NCBI RefSeq assembly: GCF_016592555.1
Contig: NZ_AP014546.1
Span: forward strand, 4,031,482 to 4,095,481
Origin: Neptunomonas japonica JAMM 1380
GTDB lineage: Bacteria > Pseudomonadota > Gammaproteobacteria > Pseudomonadales > Balneatricaceae
Direction of reading: 5' to 3'
DNA length: 64,000 nucleotides
Translations under genes and position numbers: made by a program
Notes under the pieces: generated by a model
Told to the model about the DNA's origin: nothing
Databases searched by the model: none
The model's input: only the letters and a program-made list of their open reading frames with translations
Shown here: positions 35,496-46,666 of the stretch, one piece after another
How the letters are laid out: each line of letters opens with the position of its first letter
How positions within the stretch are numbered: position 1 is the stretch's first letter

Positions 35496-37040
35496 TTACC
35501 AAGTCTGAGTTGACTTGAACTTATCAATACCTGCTTTGAACTGTGCAGCGATTTCGTCGCTGAAGCCACCGCTCTTGTTGATATCGTTCATCAGATCAGC
35601 ATATTCGCTGTTGAAGAAAGAGATCAGAGCAGCTTCAAAACTACCGATTTTGTTAATTTCAACGTCTTTCAGGAAACCTTCGTTTGCTGCAAATAGGCTA
35701 AGGCCCATATCTGCAACAGACATTGGTGAGTACTGTTTCTGCTTCATTAGCTCAGTAACAGCCTGACCATGCTCCAATTGTGCACGTGTTGCATCATCAA
35801 GATCAGATGCGAACTGCGCGAACGCAGCCAATTCACGATACTGAGCAAGCGCCAGACGTACACCACCACCCAACTTCTTGATGATCTTAGTCTGTGCTGC
35901 ACCACCTACACGGGATACAGACAAACCAGCGTTGATCGCTGGACGTACACCTGCGTTAAACAGGCTACTTTCCAAGAAGATCTGACCATCAGTGATGGAG
36001 ATAACGTTGGTTGGTACGAAAGCAGAAACGTCACCGCCCTGAGTTTCGATTACCGGTAGAGCTGTCAAAGATCCGGTCTGACCTTTCACTTCACCATTTG
36101 TGAATTTTTCTACGTAATCAGCGTTTACACGAGCAGCACGCTCAAGTAGACGAGAATGCAAATAGAAAACATCACCAGGATAAGCTTCACGACCAGGTGG
36201 ACGACGTAACAACAGAGAGATCTGACGGTATGCCCATGCCTGTTTAGTCAGGTCATCGTATACGATCAAAGCATCTTCACCGCGGTCACGGAAATATTCA
36301 CCCATAGAGCAACCAGCATAAGGAGCTAGGAACTGCATGGATGCAGGATCAGAAGCGCCGGCAGCTACGACAATGGTATGATCCATTGCGCCATGCTCTT
36401 CCAGCTTACGCACTACGTTTGAAATCGTAGACTGCTTCTGACCAATGGCAACGTAGATACACGTTACACCAGTACCTTTCTGGTTAATGATCGCATCAAT
36501 CGCGATAGCTGTTTTACCGATTTGACGGTCACCGATAATCAACTCACGCTGACCACGGCCTACAGGTACCATCGCATCAATTGCTTTCAAACCTGTTTGT
36601 ACAGGCTGGTCAACTGATTGACGATCAATTACACCTGGCGCTACTTTTTCAACAGCGTCAGACAATTTAGCCTCAACAGGGCCTTTTCCGTCGATTGGGT
36701 TACCTAGCGCGTCAACAACGCGGCCTCGTAGTTCCGGTCCGACCGGTACTTCAAGAATACGGCCAGTACAACGAGCAGTCATGCCCTCGACTAGGCCTTG
36801 GTAATCTCCTAATACTACTGCACCGACAGAGTCACGCTCAAGGTTGAGCGCCATACCGTAAATGCTGCCAGGGAATTCGATCATTTCCCCGTACATTACG
36901 TCAGCTAGTCCGTGGATCAAAATGATACCATCGGATACGCTGACGATAGTGCCCTCATTTCGGGCTTCAGAAGACACATCCAGCTTTTCGATGCGCTTCT
37001 TGAGAATCTCGCTGATCTCAGATGGATTCAGTTGCTGCAT
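35496..37040 (-). CDS. atpA: ATP synthase F1 alpha subunit
   Basis: 514 aa. The non-catalytic nucleotide-binding subunit of F1 shows P-loop [29 protein letters not shown] and the signature [17 protein letters not shown] with the catalytic arginine. Length and motifs match E. coli AtpA (513 aa). It lies 15 bases after atpH in the operon. Confidence 0.99.
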   Translation of the reverse strand: MQQLNPSEISEILKKRIEKLDVSSEARNEGTIVSVSDGIILIHGLADVMYGEMIEFPGSIYGMALNLERDSVGAVVLGDYQGLVEGMTARCTGRILEVPVGPELRGRVVDALGNPIDGKGPVEAKLSDAVEKVAPGVIDRQSVDQPVQTGLKAIDAMVPVGRGQRELIIGDRQIGKTAIAIDAIINQKGTGVTCIYVAIGQKQSTISNVVRKLEEHGAMDHTIVVAAGASDPASMQFLAPYAGCSMGEYFRDRGEDALIVYDDLTKQAWAYRQISLLLRRPPGREAYPGDVFYLHSRLLERAARVNADYVEKFTNGEVKGQTGSLTALPVIETQGGDVSAFVPTNVISITDGQIFLESSLFNAGVRPAINAGLSVSRVGGAAQTKIIKKLGGGVRLALAQYRELAAFAQFASDLDDATRAQLEHGQAVTELMKQKQYSPMSVADMGLSLFAANEGFLKDVEINKIGSFEAALISFFNSEYADLMNDINKSGGFSDEIAAQFKAGIDKFKSTQTW

Positions 37041-37055
37041 GGTTATTCCTCATAC

Positions 37056-37592
37056 TCAGGAATTAAGTGCTTCAGCTAGTTTCGCCAAACGGGCGCGAAC
37101 TGAGCCGTCGATTACCAGGTCTTGTGTCCGTACTACAACACCACCCAAGATATCTTTATCTACGGTAGATGTTAGTGTTACGTCCCGACCCAGCTTAGCG
37201 CTGAGTGCCTGAGTTAATTTCTGTTGCTGTTGCTCATCCAGTTCATAAGCAGTTGTCAAATCGATATCGACTGACTTCAGCAAATTTGCTTTGAGCTGCT
37301 CGAACTGCGCATTAACTTCTTGGAGCAAACCAAGACGCTGGTTTCCAGCTAGTAACCGTATGAAATTCTCACCTGCTTCATCCAGATGATCTTTACATAC
37401 CGATACCATAGCGCCTGCTTTTTGCTCACTCGTTAGCGCAGGATTGCCCAACACATTAGCCATCACACTATCATTTGCCACTACTGCAGCTGTTGATAGC
37501 ATTGTTGACCACTGATCTAAATTGCCCTTTTCTTGAGCGAATTCAAATGCAGCTTTTGTGTAAGGACGAGCGACTGTATTGAGTTCAGCCAT
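37056..37592 (-). CDS. atpH: ATP synthase F1 delta subunit
   Basis: 178 aa. The peripheral-stalk connector begins AELNTVARPYTKAAFEFAQE, its C-terminal part has GGVVVRTQDLVIDGSVRARL, and it ends LAEALNS. The length matches E. coli AtpH (177 aa). It links b-subunit dimers to the top of the alpha-beta hexamer. It starts 12 bases after atpF. Confidence 0.97.
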   Translation of the reverse strand: MAELNTVARPYTKAAFEFAQEKGNLDQWSTMLSTAAVVANDSVMANVLGNPALTSEQKAGAMVSVCKDHLDEAGENFIRLLAGNQRLGLLQEVNAQFEQLKANLLKSVDIDLTTAYELDEQQQQKLTQALSAKLGRDVTLTSTVDKDILGGVVVRTQDLVIDGSVRARLAKLAEALNS

Positions 37593-37604
37593 CGTAAACC
37601 TCGC

Positions 37605-38075
37605 TTAAAGCTCCGCTGCTAGTTTATCAACCAGCTGAGCGTGGGCTGCTTTGTCGACCGACTTCTCAAGAATCTTTTCAGCTCCAGCTACTGCAAGTGC
37701 AGCAACCTGTGAACGAAGAGTTTCTTTAGCACGGTTAACATCCTGTTCGATTTCAGCTTGAGCTGCTGTCTTGATGCGTTCTGCTTCAACACGTGCTTGC
37801 TCTTTAGCTTCGTCGACTAGTTGACTAGCCCGCTTATTAGCCTGTTCGATGATGGCGGCTGCCTGCTCTTTGCTTTCACGCATATTCGCAACAGCTTTTT
37901 CTTGTGCTAATTGCAAATCGCGCTGAGCACGTTCAGCAGCGTCCAGACCTTCAGCAATCTTTTTCTTACGTTCTGCTAGGGCACCTGTAATTGGTGGCCA
38001 TACATACTTCATGCAGAACATAACAAAGATAGCGAATGCGATGGCCTGACCAATGATGGTTAGATTGATATTCAC
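37605..38075 (-). CDS. atpF: ATP synthase Fo b subunit
   Basis: 156 aa, the E. coli AtpF length. A single N-terminal membrane helix (about residues 5-26, [20 protein letters not shown]) is followed by [20 protein letters not shown] and a long alanine- and charge-rich coiled coil that forms the peripheral stalk. It lies between atpE and atpH, with a 71-base spacer after atpE. Confidence 0.98.
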   Translation of the reverse strand: MNINLTIIGQAIAFAIFVMFCMKYVWPPITGALAERKKKIAEGLDAAERAQRDLQLAQEKAVANMRESKEQAAAIIEQANKRASQLVDEAKEQARVEAERIKTAAQAEIEQDVNRAKETLRSQVAALAVAGAEKILEKSVDKAAHAQLVDKLAAEL

Positions 38076-38146
38076 GCCATTACCTCTCGCGGTTGTTCTA
38101 AAAAGTAGTTACCCATTTTATTGGGAATGGTTTGCATCTCTACTTA

Positions 38147-38407
<261 letters not shown>

Positions 38408-38467
38408 TTAAAGTTAAAGTTAAGGTTGAAATTTTAAAACAAAATCTTTTTATTCAGCGATTACACA

Positions 38468-39307
<840 letters not shown>

Positions 39308-39718
39308 TTAAAGTTTTAGGAATCGGTAATTCGCTTTCATTTGTAAGTACCAACCGGATACCTGTAGCAAGATGAAAGCAAAAAATAAGGAAAATGGGCT
39401 CAAAGGTCGAACCATGATAAAGACAGCGGAAAATCCTACTATCGATATCGCCATTTTCCATATTTGACCGATATACATTTCTGCCAGAGCTCGATTTGCT
39501 GAGCTTTTCTGGCGACCGAATAGTAAACGTTTCGCAAAATAGGCATTGGGTAGCAAATAAAGTAGCCCTCCCAGTAGTACTGAGTAGGCTTGCGTCACTC
39601 CATAAATCAATGTAATGACGGCCATTACTGCTATCAAAAAAGCCTGTATTAGAAATATTCTAATAACTCTATGTCGTGTTGCCTGAGTATGCTTTCCTGG
39701 CTTCAGGTTCATATCCAA
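39308..39718 (-). CDS. atpI: ATP synthase subunit I (AtpI)
   Basis: 136 aa with four hydrophobic segments (about residues 20-38, 42-60, 83-100 and 105-122), the AtpI/UncI topology. The motif GGLLYLLPNAYFAKRLLFG is typical of the family. AtpI is a non-structural protein thought to help assemble the c ring or supply magnesium. It is the first gene of the atp operon. The 181 bases between it and parB should contain the operon promoter; a frame across that gap (39709-39897) has no coding support. Confidence 0.9.
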   Translation of the reverse strand: MDMNLKPGKHTQATRHRVIRIFLIQAFLIAVMAVITLIYGVTQAYSVLLGGLLYLLPNAYFAKRLLFGRQKSSANRALAEMYIGQIWKMAISIVGFSAVFIMVRPLSPFSLFFAFILLQVSGWYLQMKANYRFLKL

Positions 39719-39899
39719 GTTTCACTTCCAGAGAGACTCTTTTGCTCTATTTTGGAAAGCTGTTTCCAATCAGCGTGCCGATTATATGGGGTTAGCCCGA
39801 GAGACTCAACCTGATAGTAAGGGTTTTGCACTAATGTCTTATCGCAGATCATACTTAAGTCCTTAAAACATCGACCTTGTAGAGTTTTTACTCGCACAC

Positions 39900-40790
39900 T
39901 TACTCTGCAAAATTTTTCAATATATTTTCTAATGCGTCAGGAGAGTCGTACGCTATCGTGATTTTTCCCTTACCTTTATTACTTTGGTTAATCGACACTT
40001 TAGCTGCAAAACGGCGTGATAAATCACTCGATATTTGCTCAAGCTGAGGATCTCGTTTTTTTACATCACGCACAGTTTTAATAGCGTCACCGGCTTGCCA
40101 TTTCCTAACAAGCTCTTCGGTTTGCCTTACAGACAACGCCTTACCTACCACTTCTTGAGCAGCTAATAACTGCTGTTCTAAGTCCAAGCCAAGCAATGCC
40201 CGTGCATGACCCATCTCTATATCGCCATACTCCAACATTTTTCTGACATCACCCGTCAGCTTCATCAGACGTAATAAATTAGTGACTGTAGAGCGTGATT
40301 TACCTACCGCATCAGCCACTTCTTGTTGAGTTAGCTCAAATTCATCTTGTAAACGCTGGAGTGCAATCGCTTCTTCCATCGGGTTTAAGTCTTCCCGTTG
40401 AATATTCTCTATCAATGCCATGGCGATAGCGGCTTCATCAGGCACATTTTTAACGATGACAGGTATCTCATCTAAGCCTGCTATTTGTGACGCTCTCCAG
40501 CGACGTTCTCCGGCTATGATTTCATAACGTCCATCTTCAACCGATCGAATTATAATGGGCTGAATAACACCCTGCACACGAATAGAACTGGCCAAGTCTT
40601 CTAAGGCTTCAGGTTCTAGGTCACGTCGCGGCTGATAGCGGCCACGTTGAATTTTATGAACAGACATCAGTTCATAGGCACTTTTTGCTACTTCTGTGTG
40701 CTCCTTCGAAGAAACCTCATCTTCTGTTTCTGTATTGATACCCGCCAGTAACGCATCCAGTCCGCGACCTAAACCTCTTTTTTTAACCAT
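39900..40790 (-). CDS. parB: Chromosome partitioning protein ParB
   Basis: 296 aa. The N-terminus MVKKRGLGRGLDALLAG is characteristic of chromosomal ParB. The CTP-binding ParB domain has IQRGRYQPRRD, GVIQPIIIRSVEDGRYEIIAGERRW and ENIQREDLNPMEEA. The helix-turn-helix is QEVADAVGKSRSTVTNLLRL, and a short C-terminal dimer domain ends ALENILKNFAE. It loads at parS and works with ParA to segregate the origin region. It starts 2 bases after the parA stop. No perfect parS site was found in the window. Confidence 0.97.
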   Translation of the reverse strand: MVKKRGLGRGLDALLAGINTETEDEVSSKEHTEVAKSAYELMSVHKIQRGRYQPRRDLEPEALEDLASSIRVQGVIQPIIIRSVEDGRYEIIAGERRWRASQIAGLDEIPVIVKNVPDEAAIAMALIENIQREDLNPMEEAIALQRLQDEFELTQQEVADAVGKSRSTVTNLLRLMKLTGDVRKMLEYGDIEMGHARALLGLDLEQQLLAAQEVVGKALSVRQTEELVRKWQAGDAIKTVRDVKKRDPQLEQISSDLSRRFAAKVSINQSNKGKGKITIAYDSPDALENILKNFAE

Positions 40791-40792
40791 TA

Positions 40793-41599
40793 CTATGCTT
40801 CCTGTTGCTCAGCTTTCTGGGAGTTCTTTAATTCTTGCGTTGTTTTTCTTATCAACTCACCTGCTAATGCTAGATAGGCTACTGATCCACGTGAATTTTT
40901 ATCATAAAACAATACAGGTAATCCATGAGACGGCGCTTCTGCTAAACGGACATTACGTGGAATAACAGTGCGGTAAACCTTATCACCAAAGTAATCCACG
41001 AGATGACTGGATACATCTTTTGTCAGGCTCATTCGTGGATCAAACATCGTGCGCAAAATCCCTTCGATTCTTAAGTTAGGATTTAGACGCTGATTTATTT
41101 TGTCGATAGTGCCAATTAGTGAGCTGATACCTTCAAGTGCATAATACTCACACTGCATCGGTATGATGACGCCTGATGATGCGGCAAGCGCATTCACTGT
41201 TAGCAAATTGAGTGATGGAGGGTTATCGATCAGTACAAAATCATAATTATCAATAATAGGAGATAGTGCCGCCTTTAAACGAAACTCTCTTCTAGGAAGT
41301 TGTAATAACTCAACCTCAGCAGCCGTTAGATCACCGTTTGAACCAATAACATCATAGCCAACTTTTGGATTTTTAATAATGGCATCTACTGCTGTCGATT
41401 TTCCTGTCAACAACTCATAAGCAGAGTGCTGTAAATCATGCTTATCGACTCCGCTACCCATAGTAGCATTTCCTTGAGGGTCTAAATCGACCATCAATAC
41501 ACGCTTCTTGGTTGCGGCAAGTGATGCAGCTAGATTGACACAGGTTGTGGTTTTCCCTACACCACCCTTCTGGTTGGTTATAGTCAGGATTTTAGCCAC
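40793..41599 (-). CDS. parA: Chromosome partitioning ATPase ParA (Soj)
   Basis: 268 aa, without the N-terminal helix-turn-helix of plasmid ParA, as in chromosomal Soj proteins. The deviant Walker A is NQKGGVGKTTTCVNLAASLA, the Walker A' region is MVDLDPQGNATMGSG, and Walker B is VLIDNPPSLNLLTVNAL. It drives segregation of ParB-bound origin DNA. It is encoded 2 bases after rsmG and 2 bases before parB in the conserved mnmG-rsmG-parAB order. A CCACGTGAA sequence at 40887-40895 within the gene resembles part of parS. Confidence 0.97.
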   Translation of the reverse strand: MAKILTITNQKGGVGKTTTCVNLAASLAATKKRVLMVDLDPQGNATMGSGVDKHDLQHSAYELLTGKSTAVDAIIKNPKVGYDVIGSNGDLTAAEVELLQLPRREFRLKAALSPIIDNYDFVLIDNPPSLNLLTVNALAASSGVIIPMQCEYYALEGISSLIGTIDKINQRLNPNLRIEGILRTMFDPRMSLTKDVSSHLVDYFGDKVYRTVIPRNVRLAEAPSHGLPVLFYDKNSRGSVAYLALAGELIRKTTQELKNSQKAEQQEA

Positions 41600-41601
41600 G
41601 T

Positions 41602-42231
41602 TTACACTCTCCCAAGAACCATTAAATGTCGAGCTCCATGAGTGCCTGCTACATTCAATGAATGACTGGCTTTTAACTCAATATCTGGCGGCATTTGAGC
41701 TAACTCTTCCGTAGGGTACAAGCCTTTCATCGCAAGAAAAACACCATCTTGGCGACACAACTGATGTGTCCATTTAATCATATCAGTCATAGAAGCAAAG
41801 GCACGCGATACAACCTCATTGAAGGGCTCATCATCGCATTGCTCTGCACGGCCATTAATAACAGTCAAATTAGTTAACCCTAATTCAACTTTAACCTGAT
41901 TCTGAAAACGTGTTTTTTTACCATTGCTATCTAATGTGGTGACATCTAAATCAGGACAACAAATAGCTAACGGAATACCGGGTAAGCCTGGACCACTACC
42001 GACATCGATAATGCGAGGGCCTTTTACAAATGGTAGTAAACTTAAACTATCCAGTAAGTGGCGCGTGACCATCTCAGCAGGATCTTTTACGGCGGTAAGA
42101 TTATAGGCCTTATTCCACTTCACTAATAATTGTAGATAAGCCATTAACTTATCTACCTGTTCATCTGATAATGAAAGCTTCATTTCTTGAGATTGTCGTA
42201 CCAGTGAAGCACGTAATTGTGTCAAATCCAT
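41602..42231 (-). CDS. rsmG: 16S rRNA m7G527 methyltransferase RsmG (GidB)
   Basis: 209 aa, the usual length. The SAM-binding motif is IIDVGSGPGLPGIPLAI, preceded by MVTRHLLDSLSLLPF, and EVVSRAFASMTDMIKW follows. It methylates N7 of G527 in 16S rRNA. Its start overlaps the mnmG stop by one base, and parA follows 2 bases after its stop. Confidence 0.97.
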   Translation of the reverse strand: MDLTQLRASLVRQSQEMKLSLSDEQVDKLMAYLQLLVKWNKAYNLTAVKDPAEMVTRHLLDSLSLLPFVKGPRIIDVGSGPGLPGIPLAICCPDLDVTTLDSNGKKTRFQNQVKVELGLTNLTVINGRAEQCDDEPFNEVVSRAFASMTDMIKWTHQLCRQDGVFLAMKGLYPTEELAQMPPDIELKASHSLNVAGTHGARHLMVLGRV

Positions 42232-44126
42232 TAACCAGTGGCCTTTTGTTGCTTTTTAATCATCTGTTGTTTCTTAATATTAACCAATAGTAACGAAATT
42301 GCGGCAGGAGTCATTCCTTGAATCCGAGAAGCATGTGCAATACTAACGGGTCTATGCTCTTGTAATTTACTTTTTAATTCGTTTGAAAGACCACCGACTA
42401 CTTCATAATCAAAATCTTCAGGTAGAGGAGTATTTTCTTGCAATTTAACCCGTTCGATATCTTCAATTTGACGGTTAATATAACCCTCATACTTAAACTG
42501 TATTTCTACTTGTTCAGCAACCAAAGGATCAGTAACCGCTTCTCCTTTTAATTCAGCAACATCCGTATATTTTAGCTCTGGACGGCGAATGAGATCTGCT
42601 AAATTGTATTCGCGCTGAATTTCTGAAGAGAGTTTATCTTTGATTTGCTCTGCTGCCTCACTCCCCGGCTGTATCCATGTACTACTTAAACGTTGCTTTT
42701 CTTGCTCAATCGCTTCGCGTTTCTTACAAAAAGCAGCCCAACGCTCATCACTCACTAAACCTAGCTCGCGACCTTTTTCTGTTAATCGAAGGTCAGCATT
42801 GTCCTCTCTTAAAACAAGACGATATTCCGCGCGGCTAGTAAACATCCGATAAGGTTCAGATGTTCCCATGGTGATGAGGTCATCCACCAACACACCAATA
42901 TATGCTTCATCGCGACGTGGATACCATTGGTCTTGATCCAGAGCTCTGGCTGCAGCGTTTAGTCCTGCCAGTAAACCTTGAGCCGCCGCCTCTTCATAAC
43001 CTGTGGTGCCGTTAATTTGACCAGCAAAATAAAGTCCATTTATAAATTTTGTCTCTAACGTGTGTTTTAAATCCTGAGGATTGAAGAAGTCGTATTCAAT
43101 CGCATAACCAGGTCTCAATATATGAGCGTTTTCAAAACCACGAATAGAACGAACAGCGGCCAACTGAACATCAAACGGTAAACTCGTAGATATTCCATTC
43201 GGATAAAGTTCGTGAGTCGTTAACCCTTCAGGCTCTACAAAAATTTGATGCTGATTCTTATCAGCAAAACGCATTATTTTATCTTCAATTGAAGGGCAAT
43301 AACGTGGTCCAGCACCTTCGATAACGCCTGTGTATAAAGGAGATCTGTCTAATGCGGCGCGAAGAATATCATGGGTTTGTTCATTAGTATGCGTAATAAA
43401 ACAGCTAATTTGTTCAGGGTGGTCAGCTGTAGAACCCAAAAATGACATTACAGGCCTTGGTGTATCTCCAGGTTGAGCCTGCATCACTGAAAAATCAACG
43501 CTACGAGCGTCTATACGTGGTGGTGTACCTGTTTTTAAGCGTTCGACACGAAAAGGGAGTTCCCGCAAGCGCTTAGCTAAAGCGATTGATGGAGGGTCTC
43601 CTGCTCTACCTCCAGAGAAATTTTCCATTCCTATATGGATTAATCCACCTAAAAACGTACCTGCTGTTAGCACCACTGATTTAGCAATAAAACGAATACC
43701 CGTTTGGGTAACTACACCTTTAACCTCATCTTGCTCAACAATTAAGTCATCAGCTGATTGCTGGAATATCTGCAGATTAGGCTGATTTTCAAGAATGCTA
43801 CGTATAGCCGCTTTGTAAAGAACTCTGTCTGCTTGAGCTCGTGTAGCACGTACCGCAGGTCCTTTACGAGAATTCAAAACTCGAAATTGAATGCCACCTT
43901 TGTCAGTAGCACGAGCCATTGCTCCATCGAGAGCATCGATCTCTTTTACAAGATGGCTTTTCCCAATACCACCTATTGCTGGATTACATGACATCTGGCC
44001 AAGTGTTTCGATGTTATGTGTTAACAACAGTGTTTTAGCGCCTTTACGAGCAGAAGCTAGTGCGGCTTCTGTTCCCGCATGTCCTCCGCCAATAATAATG
44101 ACGTCAAATTGATCAGGATAGTCCAA
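42231..44126 (-). CDS. mnmG: tRNA uridine 5-carboxymethylaminomethyl modification enzyme MnmG (GidA)
   Basis: 631 aa from a TTG start at 44124-44126. An in-frame ATG lies 11 codons upstream (44159), but GAGG sits 8 bases before this TTG and the protein then begins [18 protein letters not shown], matching the E. coli start and length (629). The FAD motif is [10 protein letters not shown], with [22 protein letters not shown] and [11 protein letters not shown] further in. With MnmE it modifies wobble uridine 34 of several tRNAs. Its partner mnmE is not adjacent here but 16 kb away at 60.2 kb. An AT-rich stretch with DnaA boxes lies directly upstream. Confidence 0.96.
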   Translation of the reverse strand: MDYPDQFDVIIIGGGHAGTEAALASARKGAKTLLLTHNIETLGQMSCNPAIGGIGKSHLVKEIDALDGAMARATDKGGIQFRVLNSRKGPAVRATRAQADRVLYKAAIRSILENQPNLQIFQQSADDLIVEQDEVKGVVTQTGIRFIAKSVVLTAGTFLGGLIHIGMENFSGGRAGDPPSIALAKRLRELPFRVERLKTGTPPRIDARSVDFSVMQAQPGDTPRPVMSFLGSTADHPEQISCFITHTNEQTHDILRAALDRSPLYTGVIEGAGPRYCPSIEDKIMRFADKNQHQIFVEPEGLTTHELYPNGISTSLPFDVQLAAVRSIRGFENAHILRPGYAIEYDFFNPQDLKHTLETKFINGLYFAGQINGTTGYEEAAAQGLLAGLNAAARALDQDQWYPRRDEAYIGVLVDDLITMGTSEPYRMFTSRAEYRLVLREDNADLRLTEKGRELGLVSDERWAAFCKKREAIEQEKQRLSSTWIQPGSEAAEQIKDKLSSEIQREYNLADLIRRPELKYTDVAELKGEAVTDPLVAEQVEIQFKYEGYINRQIEDIERVKLQENTPLPEDFDYEVVGGLSNELKSKLQEHRPVSIAHASRIQGMTPAAISLLLVNIKKQQMIKKQQKATG

Positions 44127-44159
44127 TGCTTTTACCTCGATATAAAGCAGGTTACTCAT

Positions 44160-44833
44160 CTATTTACAGTGAAACAGATTGGATAGGACGAGCATTATAC
44201 AGTCTTAATTGATCGAAGGAATGTCTAAAAATTGATCAACTTTATTCTTTAATTATTTTTTACTAAATAAATATTAAAGGTATATGAATATATATATAAG
44301 ATTATTGTTGTTGTTACTATTAAGCAGCCACTTATCTGTTCCTAAACCTATATTTATCAACAAAAACAACTAGATAAGCACAGCTAAACAGAGCGTTGAA
44401 ACTGTCAAATACCTCTGGTGTATAAGTATATAAGGTGTGCATAAAATAGCGAGTTATACACAGGCAGAACTGCCCCCAACTTGATCATCTAGATATCCCC
44501 TGTTTTACACAGAAGTTACTAACAGCAATAATAAAAGTGATTAACTCATGAATAACCCAAAATCTAAATGTGGATAAAGCTGTGTAAAGTGTGGGTAACT
44601 TATACTGTGAATAAGTTAATGAAAAAGGGAAGCGCAGGATTTATTGTTTTATTAACAGTGGATAAGTCTGTGGCATCTCTGTTTATTCCATTATAATCAA
44701 TGGTTTATATATGTATATAATTAAGTGTGTAGATAACTTTTGTGTAAGAAAATGTGAGTAATTTACAATTTTAAGAGAATGATCAGCCTATAGAAAGGCT
44801 GATCGGAACAAAAAAAGTAGAAAATAATTTCAA
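44160..44833. other. Candidate chromosomal replication origin (oriC)
   Basis: This gene-free stretch contains four exact matches to the DnaA-box consensus TTATNCACA: 44436-44444 (-), 44454-44462 (+), 44569-44577 (-) and 44606-44614 (-). One-mismatch sites lie at 44354, 44417, 44590 and 44657. An AT-rich zone (about 44235-44310, TTATTCTTTAATTATTTTTT and runs of TATA) lies on the mnmG side, as the unwinding element does in E. coli next to gidA. GATC occurs at 44211, 44234 and a few other places. Most genes to the left run leftward, and the nearest genes to the right mostly run rightward. Origin function is inferred from these signs; a dnaA-proximal origin outside the window is possible. Confidence 0.6.
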
Positions 44834-46435
44834 TTATTTGCTTAAAATCATCTCAGCAGCCTTTTCTGCAATCATAATGGTGGGTGAATTAGTATTTCCG
44901 GAGGTAATAGTGGGCATAATTGATGCGTCTACTACACGGAGTTGATCAATTCCGTGGACTTTTAATTGTGAATCCACAACTGACATTGAACTGTTCCCCA
45001 TCTGGCAAGTACCCACAGGATGAAAAATAGTGGTGGCAATATCTCCTGCTGCTTTAATGAGTTCTTCATCAGTATTAATCTCAACACCTGGTTTAAACTC
45101 TTCTGGTTGATATTGTTTAAAGGCATTAGCTTTACAGATACGTCTACTGAGTTTAAGTGCATCAACGGCCACTTGTTTGTCTTCTGTGTGACTTAGATAG
45201 TTAGGTGTGATGATGGGAGAGGCATAGGGGTTTGCAGAGCTTAGCCTAATATGACCACGGCTTTTAGGTCTGAGGTTACACACAGAAACGGTGATAGCTG
45301 GAAACTTATGTAATGGATCACCGAGTTTTTCACAACTCAGTGGTTGAATATGATATTCCAGATTAGCGGTATCATATTGTTTATCGCTTTTTGCAAAGCC
45401 TCCTAATTGGCTCGGTGCCATTGATAAAGGGCCTCGTCTAAAAAAGGCATAGTCAAAAACCATTTTGGCTTTGCCTAGCCAGCTATTGGCCTGCTCATTG
45501 AGGGTGGCAGCATTTTTAACTTTAAATACCGCCCTAACTTGTAGGTGGTCTTGTAGATTTTCGCCAACACCAGGAAGCTTATGGACAAGTTCTATGTTGT
45601 GTTGTTTTAAGAGGTCAGGGTTGCCTACTCCTGAACGTTGTAAAATAATGGGAGAAATAACCGCACCGGCTGATAATATAATTTCTTTATTCGCTCGGGC
45701 GTAGGTGGGAACGCCTTGAGTATCGAACGCAACACCTAAAGCCCTTTTATTTTCAATGTGTAAACGATCAACATGAGCACAGGTAATAACGGTTAGATTG
45801 GGTCTATGTGCTATTGGGTGTAAGAAGCCACTTGCTGACGACCAGCGCTTGCCTTTTTTCTGGTTAACTTGGAAATAACTAAACCCTTCGTTGTTTCCCG
45901 TATTAAAGTCATCTATTGAGGGTATACCTGTTTCGGCAGCAGCTTGCCTGAAGCTGTCGAGTATTCTCCATGAAAGGCGCTGTTCTTCTACACGCCACTC
46001 CCCATTAGCTCCATGCATATTGGATGGGCCTGAAAAATGATCTTCAGATTTTTTGAAGTATGGTAGTACATCGTCCCAACTCCATCCTTCATTGCCTAAG
46101 TCAGCCCAGTGATCGTAATCTTGCTTTTGACCACGCATATAGATCATGCCGTTAATGGAAGATGACCCTCCTAACACTTTACCGCGAGGGTAGTTTAGTG
46201 CGCGTCCATTAAGTCCGGCATCTGCTTGTGTCTTAAAACACCAATCAGTTTTAGGATTGTTCATAGTGTAGATATAGCCGATAGGCACATGAATCCAAGG
46301 GTAGGTGTCCTTTGTTCCAGCTTCTAATAGCAGGACTTTGTTTTGTGGATTAGCTGAGAGTCTATTAGCTAATACGCAGCCTGCTGAACCTGCTCCAATA
46401 ATGATATAATCAGCCTGAAACTCACACGGGTGCAT
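44834..46435 (-). CDS. GMC family FAD oxidoreductase (choline/alcohol dehydrogenase-like)
   Basis: 533 aa. The N-terminal FAD-binding motif is DYIIIGAGSAGCVLANRLS. The GMC signatures are NYPRGKVLGGSSSINGMIYM and the SAGAVISPIILQRSG region, and the C-terminal catalytic area has IFHPVGTCQMG with the active-site histidine and VVDASIMPTITSGNTNSPT. It resembles BetA and alkanol dehydrogenases (AlkJ), and the substrate cannot be decided here because no betaine or alkane genes are adjacent. AGGAGA lies 4 bases before the ATG. It is the first gene beyond the origin-like region, running toward it, and appears to be a single-gene unit. Confidence 0.88.
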   Translation of the reverse strand: MHPCEFQADYIIIGAGSAGCVLANRLSANPQNKVLLLEAGTKDTYPWIHVPIGYIYTMNNPKTDWCFKTQADAGLNGRALNYPRGKVLGGSSSINGMIYMRGQKQDYDHWADLGNEGWSWDDVLPYFKKSEDHFSGPSNMHGANGEWRVEEQRLSWRILDSFRQAAAETGIPSIDDFNTGNNEGFSYFQVNQKKGKRWSSASGFLHPIAHRPNLTVITCAHVDRLHIENKRALGVAFDTQGVPTYARANKEIILSAGAVISPIILQRSGVGNPDLLKQHNIELVHKLPGVGENLQDHLQVRAVFKVKNAATLNEQANSWLGKAKMVFDYAFFRRGPLSMAPSQLGGFAKSDKQYDTANLEYHIQPLSCEKLGDPLHKFPAITVSVCNLRPKSRGHIRLSSANPYASPIITPNYLSHTEDKQVAVDALKLSRRICKANAFKQYQPEEFKPGVEINTDEELIKAAGDIATTIFHPVGTCQMGNSSMSVVDSQLKVHGIDQLRVVDASIMPTITSGNTNSPTIMIAEKAAEMILSK

Positions 46436-46666
46436 AACTTCTCCTGATGCTCTTTACCTTCTTGGCTAAGAGTTGTTTTTTATTTGATATCCCCCCTTTT
46501 TAACAAGTAATGATGTTTTTTTATACGCTCAATTAATCGACTAGGCATTGTCGTGTTTTATTAATTATGAGCTGAACTCTTGCCTTGGTTGTTGTCTTAG
46601 TCCTTATTTTGCTTAGGACTCGCTCCTTCAATGTATGAAGGTAACGTTTATTTTGGAGGCTATTGA

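Noticed and set aside
39709..39897. 62-codon minus-strand frame between parB and atpI
   Set aside because: It begins at GTG without a useful ribosome-binding site, overlaps the atpI start, and its composition looks like translated spacer. The gap should hold the atp promoter.
44160..44176. GTGAAACA next to mnmG considered as a parS site
   Set aside because: Only the right half fits the parS consensus; the left half has too many mismatches.
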